A DNA stretch of 64,000 nucleotides, taken from contig NZ_AQRC01000018.1 of NCBI RefSeq assembly GCF_000737065.1, positions 1 to 64,000 on the forward strand. The letters run 5' to 3'. Below are positions 1 through 6,496 of this stretch, piece by piece (within the stretch, counting starts at the first letter, position 1; every line of letters starts with the position of its first letter). The DNA comes from Thioclava atlantica (GTDB lineage Bacteria > Pseudomonadota > Alphaproteobacteria > Rhodobacterales > Rhodobacteraceae). The notes beneath the pieces are model-generated. The model made no database searches and was not told the DNA's origin. It was given only the letters and a program-made list of their open reading frames with translations. The position numbers were made by a program, and so were the translations under genes.

Positions 1-16
1 TACCAGGAGATGAAGC

Positions 17-637
17 ATGAAGACTGTCGCCCCCGCCGACGTGAAGCCCGATTTCGAGATCGAGGTCGAACGCGCTGTTCGGCATTACGTGTCCGAACAC
101 GACGGACACTTTCCCAGCCGGCGTAATTTGCTCGCAACCCTCGGCGGTTCGATGCGCGACCTCAATCCGGTCGCGAAGCGAGTGATCCAGCGTCTCCGAG
201 AAGAACAGACCGCTCTTGCGGCACTGCCCGAAATGCCGGAGACTGTGAGGGATGCGACCGATCGCCTCGCGCAGGCGGCTTGGAAAGCCGCGTGCGAGAT
301 CGCAAATTCCGAGATTGAGGCACTCCGCACTTTGCAGGGTAAACGCGAAGCGAGCCAGCGCGCGGAACTCGCAGATCTGGAAGACGTAATCGATGATCTT
401 GAGGAAGCGCTTGATATCGAGCGCCACCGTGCCGACGGCGCGGAGAAGCAGATCCGTACTCTCGAGTGTCGGCTCGAGACGGCAGATCGCGAGATCTCCG
501 CGCTCAACGGCCGCCTCGCTGAACGTGCTGCATTGCTCGAAAGCCTGCGTGCAGAGATCACGCAGCCGACCCCGGGTCGGGGCTCAAAGCGCGAGAACAA
601 TTCCGGTTTCGACCGCGACGACACTCCCGAAACTTGA
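17..637 (+). CDS. KfrA-like DNA-binding protein with coiled coil
   Basis: A 206-residue protein. The N-terminal ~65 residues resemble the KfrA N-terminal DNA-binding domain, with the signature 'PSRRNLLATLGGSMRDLNP'. Residues ~95-180 are rich in Glu, Arg, Leu and Ala in heptad-like spacing and should form a coiled coil. KfrA proteins are plasmid-borne DNA-binding proteins that autoregulate and assist partition, so this gene suggests plasmid ancestry for the element. An AGGAG lies about 8 bases before the ATG. It converges on the relaxase gene with a 24 bp gap. The right element carries a partial copy at the window end. The DNA-binding role is family-based; its target is unknown. Confidence 0.72.
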   Translation: MKTVAPADVKPDFEIEVERAVRHYVSEHDGHFPSRRNLLATLGGSMRDLNPVAKRVIQRLREEQTALAALPEMPETVRDATDRLAQAAWKAACEIANSEIEALRTLQGKREASQRAELADLEDVIDDLEEALDIERHRADGAEKQIRTLECRLETADREISALNGRLAERAALLESLRAEITQPTPGRGSKRENNSGFDRDDTPET

Positions 638-661
638 AGATCGCGACGGCCGGTGCGGCAC

Positions 662-2218
662 TCACCGCTCATCGCCGCCCCGGTCCTTGTCGTCCCGCTT
701 TCTTCGCTCGTTTCGTGTTTTCACCCGCGCGACGTTCATGAGCAGTTTTCTGAGTTTGCCGTGTTCGTTTTCACGGCTCGCTGGCGGCACGAAACGCGCG
801 ATCAGTTGCGCCGCAAATTCGGTCACGCGCGCCACGGCGTCGAGGCCATCAGCGAGTTCACGGCGCTCATTTTCGACCAAGGCCTCGGCCTCGGACTGGG
901 CGGTCGTTCTCAAACGGATCAGCGCTGCGCCGAACATCTCTGCCAATCGCGTCGCCGCATGCGGCGCGCGTCTCATACGTGCCAGTTTCGCATGAACGTT
1001 TTGGTTCGCCTGCGTCGGCATGCTCTTTAGCAATTCAGGCACCTGATCTGGTGTGGATTCTCCTTGTCCGAGCAGGTCCGCTGTCGCGAGAACGGCATCC
1101 GCAGATCGATATCTTCGATCCGCGATCTTCTCTTTCTCCGCTATCTCTTTTTTCTGAGCGATCAGATCTTCGCGCGCATCCCGCAGGCTCCGTTCCTGGG
1201 CATCGAGTTCGCGCGCTCGAGCCACATTCGCTTCAGCCTGAGAGGCGTTTTTTCGGCGCAAAATTTCGTCGCGCTCCTTCTCTTCGTTGACTGCGGCGCG
1301 ATCCGCTGCAATCTCCGCGAGCTGTTCATTGCCGAGCTCGAAAAGACCGTCAGCGGCACGTTTGAGACCTTCCGCCGCCTCGCGTGTTTTCCGAGCCTCC
1401 GCAGCCCGGCGCTCATCCATTGCGTTCTGTTCACGAGCCGCCATTCGGCTACGATATTCTGCGCGTGACAACCGCTCGCGCCGGGGGCCGAACCTGAGCA
1501 ATCCTGCATGGCGCGAGACCGCCTCGTAGAGGTCGTCCTGCCACTCTCTCATCGCTTCTTTGTAGAGCTTGTCGCCCGCTTCTTTTGATAACGACCGCTC
1601 GCGCCCGCAGGCGCGTAAATGCCGTCTGCTGTCTTCAAAAGCCGCGCGTCCCGGATGCAAATCAATGACCGATCCTCGCTCCCGATCGAGCGCGAAGAGA
1701 TGAATGTGCATCTGCGCTTCATCAGTGTGAATAACAGCGAGCGCAAACTCTCCTCCAGCCGCCTCGATCCGACCCTTCTCAAAGGCGATAAAGTCGTCGA
1801 AGACGGCGCGGCACTCCTTCATCAAAGCTGGATCGGCGCGCGCTTCCGCGCTCGTGATCGGAAGCGAAAACACGCTCGAATAAAGCGTGTGCGCATCTTT
1901 CCGAAGCTTGCGCTGGCGCGTCGTCTTCACGCCGGTCTTTGGATCTGTGTACGGAAAGCTTTGCCTGACATTCGTGGCTTGCTCATGTGCTGCGCGAAGT
2001 TCGTCGAAAGACCCACACGAGCCGGGAATGATTTGCGGTGTCCGGTCCGGGCGGTGCACATGATCGCAACTTCCCTCGACACGCTCGGCTTCGTCGAGAA
2101 CTTGCTGCGCCCGCCAGGCGCGCTGACCGTTTTTGCGCGCGCGACCGACCTTCCCACCCGACTTCGTCGCTCCCTGTTGCGACCAAGTTTCCACATGCCC
2201 GAATTGATAGCCCCGCAT
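662..2218 (-). CDS. MobV/Pre-type plasmid mobilization relaxase
   Basis: A 518-residue protein. Residues 160-175 read 'AVIHTDEAQMHIHLF', the MobV (Pre/Mob) motif with H164, D166, E167, H171 and H173; this His cluster binds the metal used for strand nicking at oriT. 'RKDAHTLYSSVFSLPI' (~107-121) fits the conserved block before it. From ~260 the protein is Glu/Arg/Ala-rich and probably coiled coil. Relaxases of this group nick the transferred strand and stay bound to its 5' end, using a conjugation machine supplied in trans. The right-hand homologue has exactly the same length. A conserved short inverted repeat ~110 bp upstream is the candidate oriT. Confidence 0.8.
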   Translation of the reverse strand: MRGYQFGHVETWSQQGATKSGGKVGRARKNGQRAWRAQQVLDEAERVEGSCDHVHRPDRTPQIIPGSCGSFDELRAAHEQATNVRQSFPYTDPKTGVKTTRQRKLRKDAHTLYSSVFSLPITSAEARADPALMKECRAVFDDFIAFEKGRIEAAGGEFALAVIHTDEAQMHIHLFALDRERGSVIDLHPGRAAFEDSRRHLRACGRERSLSKEAGDKLYKEAMREWQDDLYEAVSRHAGLLRFGPRRERLSRAEYRSRMAAREQNAMDERRAAEARKTREAAEGLKRAADGLFELGNEQLAEIAADRAAVNEEKERDEILRRKNASQAEANVARARELDAQERSLRDAREDLIAQKKEIAEKEKIADRRYRSADAVLATADLLGQGESTPDQVPELLKSMPTQANQNVHAKLARMRRAPHAATRLAEMFGAALIRLRTTAQSEAEALVENERRELADGLDAVARVTEFAAQLIARFVPPASRENEHGKLRKLLMNVARVKTRNERRKRDDKDRGGDER

Positions 2219-2326
2219 CCAATTTACCTCGCGTCCCGTTTGATGGATGCGGGGGAACTAAGGACAACTGAGAACGATCAAAAAACGCGCGCGCCGCCGC
2301 GTGCCTCGGGCGCTGTAACAACAGGC

Positions 2327-2343
2327 TATAGGGTCCGACTATA
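2327..2343. other. Candidate origin of transfer (oriT) inverted repeat
   Basis: TATAG and CTATA are separated by 7 bases (GGTCCGA), about 110 bp upstream of the relaxase start. The right element has the related TATAGTCGGTCCCTATG at 61982-61998 at the same distance. MobV oriTs, such as that of pMV158, are short inverted repeats upstream of mob, with a TATAGTG...TATA pattern. The assignment rests on position, symmetry and conservation only. Confidence 0.4.
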
Positions 2344-2608
2344 CCTATTCGCCGCTTCGCTTCGAATACGTGTCGGCCAAAGGGGGGCGTAGCCGGCCCC
2401 CTCTGGACACCCCCGGCGCCGCTACGCGCCACATGGGGGAAGCTCCACATCCCCCAAACCCCCTGGCGCTTTCAGCGAGACGATGGGGAAGCCGCGCATC
2501 CCCCTTCGAACCCCCAGCCCAGCCCCACTCGTCGCTCTGTCTGGACCCTCCGGCGCCCCCGGCGGGTCGAGAGGAGGGCCTCTCGACGCTCTCCCTGATG
2601 CGCATCTG

Positions 2609-2632
2609 GATCGCTTGACTGGTCAAGCGATC
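2609..2632. repeat. 11-bp-arm palindrome
   Basis: Arms GATCGCTTGAC and GTCAAGCGATC flank two bases. The right copy (61694-61717) keeps GATCGCTTGA and TCAAGCGATC with a changed central 4 bases, so the arms rather than the centre are conserved. It may bind a dimeric protein, for example the KfrA-like protein or a partition or transfer regulator. Confidence 0.75.
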
Positions 2633-2670
2633 AATCGCGGTCGCGAAGGAAGCATCGAAGCATGTCTTGC

Positions 2671-2698
2671 TTGCGTGCTGCGTCTTTGACGCACGCAA
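2671..2698. repeat. Hairpin TGCGTC-TTT-GACGCA with extended arms
   Basis: GCGTC and GACGC flank TTT, and the outer bases TTGCGTGC and ACGCAA extend pairing with a small bulge. The same hairpin is present in the right element near 61625-61655. It lies ~85 bp before gene C and could be an operator or a transcript structure. Confidence 0.5.
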
Positions 2699-2781
2699 TC
2701 AAGCCACGCTCCGACGCTCCGATATCGGTGAAGTGGTGAGGTGTTGTGCGTCGTTTTCTCTACTCAAAAAACGAGGCTCTC

Positions 2782-3270
2782 ATGCTCCACGACCGATACC
2801 TTCACCTGCTGCCGGGTGGGCAGCTCAAGCCAGGTGATATTTTTCTGATGCGCTTCCCTTACGCCTCTGATCGAAGGCCCGACGGGGAGTTCGATATTCC
2901 GCCCGGCACACGGCCTTGCTTGCTGCTTTCTCGGGGTCGTATCGGCGATGCACCGATGAATATCGTAGCACCAGGGCTGAGCCCCGAAGGGCGGCTGGTG
3001 CGGCCTGATGACATCGTCGTCGAAAATGACGATCAGGCGAAAGCTTGCGGCCTCTATCGCCCGACAATGTTTCGTGCATCGCACCGCCTTTTCATCTCGA
3101 CCGGCTCCAAATTGTTCGAACGCAACGCACGCATTGGTCGACTCGGGCTTGAACAGCGAGCGCAGTTCGAAGCAGTCGATAAGATGCTTGCGAACGTGCG
3201 ACTGGAAATCCGATCGCGGCTCAAGCCGCCGGTCGAAATCTACCGTCCGAAGCGCCTCCTGAAACCGTGA
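2782..3270 (+). CDS. Element gene C: unknown 162-aa protein, weakly PemK/MazF-like
   Basis: Start chosen at 'MLHDRY', which has ACGAGG six bases upstream and matches the start of the right-hand homologue, also 162 aa; an in-frame ATG at 2746 is not shared. The region 'LKPGDIFLMRFPY...GTRPCLLLSRG' resembles the first strands of PemK/MazF-fold toxins, which begin with a GDI strand and have an RP-hydrophobic strand. The C-terminal 'RIGRLGLEQRAQFEAV' recalls the helix ending those proteins. The match is distant and no antitoxin gene is identified. The two copies are roughly three-quarters identical by eye. Genes B and A follow on the same strand, separated by hairpins. Confidence 0.6.
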   Translation: MLHDRYLHLLPGGQLKPGDIFLMRFPYASDRRPDGEFDIPPGTRPCLLLSRGRIGDAPMNIVAPGLSPEGRLVRPDDIVVENDDQAKACGLYRPTMFRASHRLFISTGSKLFERNARIGRLGLEQRAQFEAVDKMLANVRLEIRSRLKPPVEIYRPKRLLKP

Positions 3271-3284
3271 ACCGCGCTCCTCAC

Positions 3285-3338
3285 AGGGCTGCAGTTTCCG
3301 TCCGCCTAACTCGTGAGGCGGACAGATCTTGCAGCTCT
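3285..3338 (+). promoter_or_regulatory. Nested stem-loop between element genes C and B
   Basis: An outer 9-bp stem (AGGGCTGCA with TGCAGCTCT, one G-U pair) encloses a symmetric 6/6 interior loop and an inner perfect 8-bp stem (GTCCGCCT with AGGCGGAC) with an 8-base loop. It ends 35 bases before gene B. The right element keeps the same design at 60988-61039 with changed loop sequences. It could be a terminator/attenuator after gene C, as the downstream bases are TCTGTTTCTCTC, or a leader structure for gene B. Confidence 0.7.
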
Positions 3339-3373
3339 GTTTCTCTCCCATTCTACATTTGAAAGGCCCCGAC

Positions 3374-3814
3374 ATGACCCACGCAAAACACCCGTCCGAA
3401 ATGACGCGCGAGGAACTCCGCGCTGAGCGCGATCTGCTCACGACAATCGTCGCTGCCGCAACCGAGCGCCCGACTCCGCAAGAACTGGCGAACGCGCCCG
3501 TTATCGACGATTGGTCGCTGTTCACCGCCTTCAATGACCTCTCGCTCGTGGGCCGCATCACGGAAGCCAGCGGACGGTCCCGAGTACGAACGACGCGCGC
3601 GATCATCGCACTCGATGATGATCTGAACTGGGTGCGTTTTGAAGACGGATGGATGCGTCTCGGACCGAGGTTCGGCTTCGAGCCGGCTGCTCCCTATGTC
3701 GTCTATCATGCTGCACCGGTGGATCTACGCAAGATCCGCGACCATCTGAAAGGACAGGCCAAGTGGCTTCAGATGGCGCTGGATGCTCTCGGCAGTCCAC
3801 GTTGCGATGCGTGA
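3374..3814 (+). CDS. Element gene B: unknown 146-aa protein
   Basis: Start chosen at 'MTHAKHPSEMT', with GAAAGG upstream and the same N-terminus and 146-aa length in the right copy; an ATG 45 bases earlier is ignored. No family was recognised. The best conserved part is the centre, 'LTEASGR', 'IALDDDL' and 'MRLGPRF' at ~60-100, followed by a helical tail ending 'ALDAL...RCDA'. The two copies are a little over half identical, far less than the recombinases. It is soluble by composition, with no membrane segment or signal. The symmetric structured leader suggests expression control separate from gene C. Confidence 0.6.
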   Translation: MTHAKHPSEMTREELRAERDLLTTIVAAATERPTPQELANAPVIDDWSLFTAFNDLSLVGRITEASGRSRVRTTRAIIALDDDLNWVRFEDGWMRLGPRFGFEPAAPYVVYHAAPVDLRKIRDHLKGQAKWLQMALDALGSPRCDA

Positions 3815-3836
3815 CTCCAGGATCGCCCGATGGGCG

Positions 3837-3893
3837 GCTGAACTACGATCGCTGCGGCCCTGCAAGTGAGGGCCGCAGCGCCCACCGTTCAGC
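3837..3893 (+). promoter_or_regulatory. Nested stem-loop immediately before element gene A
   Basis: The outer 7-bp stem GCTGAAC/GTTCAGC encloses a symmetric 7/7 interior loop, a perfect 11-bp inner stem (GCTGCGGCCCT/AGGGCCGCAGC) and a 7-base loop. It ends 16 bases before the gene A start, just upstream of the GAGAGGA ribosome site. The right copy at 60415-60470 has the same outer stem, 7/7 loop and inner stem. It has the same architecture as the hairpin before gene B. Confidence 0.75.
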
Positions 3894-3909
3894 TTCGAGA
3901 GGATGCCAG

Positions 3910-4245
3910 ATGTTTCATCAAATGAACCCGATTGACGACGTGATCTCGACGGCGCGCGCAGCTCTCGAGGCGCTCGACGTCTTGCCTCCCGTGTGCTTGT
4001 TCGGCACCGAGGAAGATCGCAATTTTTTCCAGGAAATCGTGACACGCGGCGAGGTACTCGGCGAGGATTTTCGTGATTGCGGTGCAAGCCTCTTGCGGCA
4101 CTTGGCACGAGTTGAACCTGACGAAGAATTCGAGCGGAATATCGACACAGCTATCCGTCAGATCCGAGATGCTATTAACGGCTCGTACTGCATTGCAGGA
4201 GGCCTTGCCAACGATTGCGAGCCCGGCATCCTGCGAGCCGCATGA
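3910..4245 (+). CDS. Element gene A: unknown 111-aa helical protein
   Basis: Start at 'MFHQMNPIDD', preceded by GAGAGGA. The right copy starts 'MFQQPNRID' and has the same length. No family recognised. The conserved core is 'GE-V-GEDFR--GA--LRHLAR-E' (~45-70), and predicted structure is mostly helical. The copies are only about half identical, making this the most diverged gene of the element. It is the last of the C-B-A set and precedes the conserved non-coding block and recombinase module. Confidence 0.6.
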   Translation: MFHQMNPIDDVISTARAALEALDVLPPVCLFGTEEDRNFFQEIVTRGEVLGEDFRDCGASLLRHLARVEPDEEFERNIDTAIRQIRDAINGSYCIAGGLANDCEPGILRAA

Positions 4246-4274
4246 CCGAGATACGACGCGAAATTGCGTCAGAT

Positions 4275-4523
4275 ATGGCGGTGTGAACCCGCCCGGGCGC
4301 GCCATAGAAACCTTTCCGCACTTGCTCCACAAACCAAACGGAACCGGCGCGCCCGACTTTCCCTCAATACCAGCTAATTTGAAGCGGAGGCTGGAAGATG
4401 ATTTCATTTGAAATCTGAAAGCCTAATAAAAACAAGGGACTCACAATTTTCTTCGACTTTGATGGAGTCGCTCCAACTGGTCGAACGAATATTGAATCCA
4501 GAATGAATTTTCTGGAGCCAAAA
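4275..4523. promoter_or_regulatory. Highly conserved non-coding block upstream of the recombinase module
   Basis: About 250 bases are almost identical to the reverse complement of 59782-60030: roughly five differences by eye, including one single-base indel. No conserved ORF explains this. It contains a 9-bp inverted repeat, GGGCGCGCC (4295-4303) and GGCGCGCCC (4346-4354), then a smaller dyad ATTTCA/TGAAAT near 4400. Plausible roles are a recombinase promoter with an operator, an internal recombination site, or an RNA leader. Confidence 0.6.
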
Positions 4524-4715
4524 ATGTCCTTTCACCCCCGCGATTTCACCAGCCGTCCCGCCGCGAACGACAACGGCGACACCCCGGCATCCCATGACTT
4601 CTCCCAGATCGTATCGGCGGAGCAATTCGTCCGCTTCCTCGCACGCGTCGAAACGCATCGTCTGCACGCGGCAAATGAGAATGCAGCTCCGGGTCCGGGC
4701 CAAATTCAGGAGTAA
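4524..4715 (+). CDS. Small conserved ORF (63 aa) before the serine recombinase
   Basis: Starts 'MSFHPRDFTSRPAAND', with TGGAG 8 bases upstream. It is nearly identical in the right element, with a Thr/Ala change at one position. It ends 6 bases before the recombinase ATG, so the two are probably co-translated. No family recognised; possibilities are a small recombination accessory or directionality protein, or a regulator. It has no obvious helix-turn-helix, and its Asn/Ala/Pro-rich C-terminus may be disordered. Confidence 0.55.
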   Translation: MSFHPRDFTSRPAANDNGDTPASHDFSQIVSAEQFVRFLARVETHRLHAANENAAPGPGQIQE

Positions 4716-4721
4716 ACGACG

Positions 4722-6446
4722 ATGACTAAACGGGTCGCAGTCTATGCACGCTACAGCTCGAAACTTCAAAAACCGACCTCGATCGACGATCAGTTCGACA
4801 TGGCGGAGCGGTTTGTGCAGACACAGGGCTGGACCGTGACACAGCGCTTTTCGGACTCGGAAATATCCGGGCGCCTCGGCCAACGCCCCGGTCTTCTGGA
4901 ACTGCGCGAGGCGATCCGACGGGGAGCAGTCGATGTCGTCGTCGTCGAAGCAATCGACCGTCTTACACGTAACGTGACCCACGCGCTTCAAGTCTTCGAT
5001 CTGATGAGCTTCGCAAACGTTGAACTGCACTCGCTTGCAGAAGGACCTCAGAATTTCATGTCGGTCATGCTGACGGCCTGGGGTGCGCGTGAATATTCGA
5101 ACAACGTGAGCATCCATACTAAACGTGGCATGCAAGCGGCGTTGAAACGTGGGACGTTCCATATGCGTCCATATGGCTATCGCAAATGCGAAGGCGGCGA
5201 AGGCCGCAACCGGGAGATCGACCCCGATCAAGCGCGGATCGTTCGGCGAATTTTCAAAGCGTTCGCCGACGGTCAGTCCGCGCTCGCTATCGCGCGGAGG
5301 CTGAATGCCGAAGGAGTTCCGGCACCGCGCGGGGGCACGTGGGAGCCAAGGACGATTCGTGGCAACAGCGAGCGCCAAGAGGGTATTCTGCACAACCCAA
5401 TCTATATTGGGCGTGTACTCATGTTCCGTACGACGAAGCGCGTCCATCCGGAAACCGAAGCCTGCATCACGGAAGCGACGCCAGATCGGGTTGAAGAAAT
5501 CGAGATCCCGGCGCTCAGGATCATCCCTGATGATCTCTGGGAAACGGTACAGGCGCGCGCCGCGAAAACCCGACGCAAAGTCACCACTCGCAATAACCCC
5601 GAGGGCGCACGGCGTAAGAAATACCTCCTGAGCGGGCTTCTCAAGTGCGGCTGCTGCGGTCGGAGCTTCGTTATGCGTTCCCGGGACCATTACGGCTGCG
5701 CAGAGAACATCAAAGGGGTGTGCCCAAACCGCTCCTACATCAAGCGCGAAGAGATCGAAGCGCGGGTCTTCGCGGCGCTCCGCGCGCCGCTCGCCTCGGA
5801 AAGCCTTTCAAAGACGTTCGATGCCGCGTTGAGGCAAGAGATTAAGGAGCTTCGCAAGAACCCACCAGATGCGGAACTGCCAGCCAAACGCGCCGCCTTG
5901 GCGCGAACAGAAAGGAAGCTGCGGGCGCTTGTGCAATCCCTCGAAGATGGCGCGCCTTTTGCTCAGATTAAGGGACGCATGAATGAACTTGAGGCACAGC
6001 AGGTGAAATTTAAGGACGAAATCGCTCGCCTCAGTGCTGCAGCGCCAAGTGCGCCCCTCGTCGAGAGCGCGCCTCGAGCTCTCTCTCAGGTGCTGCAGAG
6101 GCTCGAAGAAGTGCTGAATGACCCAGACTGGGTCCATCTCGCAAACGAGCACTTATCAGCGCTGATAGGGAGGGTGACGCTGCTACCCGACCCAGATGAC
6201 GAAGGTCGTATGAACGCCGAGATCATGATCGATCTCGGCGATTTGCTTTCTGCCGCAGGCCAGCCACAAGCGCTCGCAGACGCCTTCCGTGACAAACGAC
6301 AAATAACGGTCAAACTGGGGGCGCTGCCCCCTCTGGCTTCGCCATTCACCCCCGGGATATTTGGGGCATTTGGAAGCCTGCTTCCTCTTGATCCAAATAT
6401 CCCGGGGGAGACCGCGAAGCGGGCGGGGGCAGAGCCCCCGTTTTGA
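4722..6446 (+). CDS. Large serine recombinase (integrase) of the left element
   Basis: 574 residues. The N-terminal resolvase domain (1-~145) has 'VYARYSSKLQ' with catalytic Ser at about residue 12, 'DSEISG', and 'DRLTR' arginines. The recombinase domain follows (~155-270, 'PYGYRK', 'IARRLNAEGVPAPRGG'). A zinc ribbon 'LKCGCCGRSF...YGC...GVCPN' sits near 305-335, then a coiled coil at ~370-440. This is the layout of large serine integrases, which join attP and attB through Ser-DNA links. The C-terminal ~25 residues are translated through the REP-like palindrome and into host sequence, so they differ from the right copy after 'AFGS'. Confidence 0.9.
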   Translation: MTKRVAVYARYSSKLQKPTSIDDQFDMAERFVQTQGWTVTQRFSDSEISGRLGQRPGLLELREAIRRGAVDVVVVEAIDRLTRNVTHALQVFDLMSFANVELHSLAEGPQNFMSVMLTAWGAREYSNNVSIHTKRGMQAALKRGTFHMRPYGYRKCEGGEGRNREIDPDQARIVRRIFKAFADGQSALAIARRLNAEGVPAPRGGTWEPRTIRGNSERQEGILHNPIYIGRVLMFRTTKRVHPETEACITEATPDRVEEIEIPALRIIPDDLWETVQARAAKTRRKVTTRNNPEGARRKKYLLSGLLKCGCCGRSFVMRSRDHYGCAENIKGVCPNRSYIKREEIEARVFAALRAPLASESLSKTFDAALRQEIKELRKNPPDAELPAKRAALARTERKLRALVQSLEDGAPFAQIKGRMNELEAQQVKFKDEIARLSAAAPSAPLVESAPRALSQVLQRLEEVLNDPDWVHLANEHLSALIGRVTLLPDPDDEGRMNAEIMIDLGDLLSAAGQPQALADAFRDKRQITVKLGALPPLASPFTPGIFGAFGSLLPLDPNIPGETAKRAGAEPPF

Positions 6447-6495
6447 CGGTTGAATGTCGCCATCCGTCGAGGGAGGGGGCCGCTCCCCCTCTTGT
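6308..6495. repeat. REP-like intergenic palindrome at the left element/host junction
   Basis: Arms GGGATATTTGG (6354-6364) and CCAAATATCCC (6393-6403) surround GGAAGC/GCTTCC. Outside them lie GGGGGCGCTGCCCCC on the element side and GGGGGCAGAGCCCCC plus GAATGTCGCCATCC on the host side. The host-side half matches the unoccupied repeat at 54248-54357. The recombinase stop codon lies inside it, and typA ends just beyond. It is a likely attachment region and may also terminate typA and recombinase transcripts. Confidence 0.7.
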
Positions 6496-6496
6496 C

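Larger units (their letters stand above)
2219..2781. other. Non-coding region between relaxase and gene C (left element)
   Basis: No convincing gene lies in these ~560 bp. They hold the candidate oriT (2327-2343), a GC-rich stretch of ~2383-2540 with two imperfect ~60 bp repeats of the 'ATGGGGAAGC...CATCCCCC' type, a palindrome (2609-2632) and a hairpin (2671-2698). The right element has the same arrangement at 61545-62106. Promoters for the divergent relaxase and gene C must also lie here, but no clear -35/-10 pair was found. Confidence 0.7.
1..6446 (+). mobile_element. Left copy of a mobilizable serine-recombinase element (partial; distal end outside window)
   Basis: Gene content is KfrA-like protein, MobV-type relaxase, three small unknown genes, a ~63 aa ORF and a large serine recombinase. 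No type IV secretion or replication gene is seen, so an integrative mobilizable element is the best reading. The same order recurs inverted at 57823 to the window end. The proximal boundary lies in or beside the REP-like palindrome at about 6308-6404, because the two recombinases agree until there and then differ. The distal end lies upstream of position 1. Confidence 0.75.

Noticed and set aside
2746-2781. Earlier ATG for element gene C
   Set aside because: Not shared by the right copy, and the 2782 start has a better-spaced ribosome site.
2782-3270. Calling gene C a MazF toxin with gene B as its antitoxin
   Set aside because: Resemblance is limited to short strand patterns, the gene is longer than MazF, and B has no antitoxin-like DNA-binding domain.
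1-6446. Prophage interpretation of the serine-recombinase element
   Set aside because: No capsid, portal, terminase or lysis genes are visible; the relaxase and KfrA-like genes point to a mobilizable plasmid-like element. The unseen distal part could still change this.
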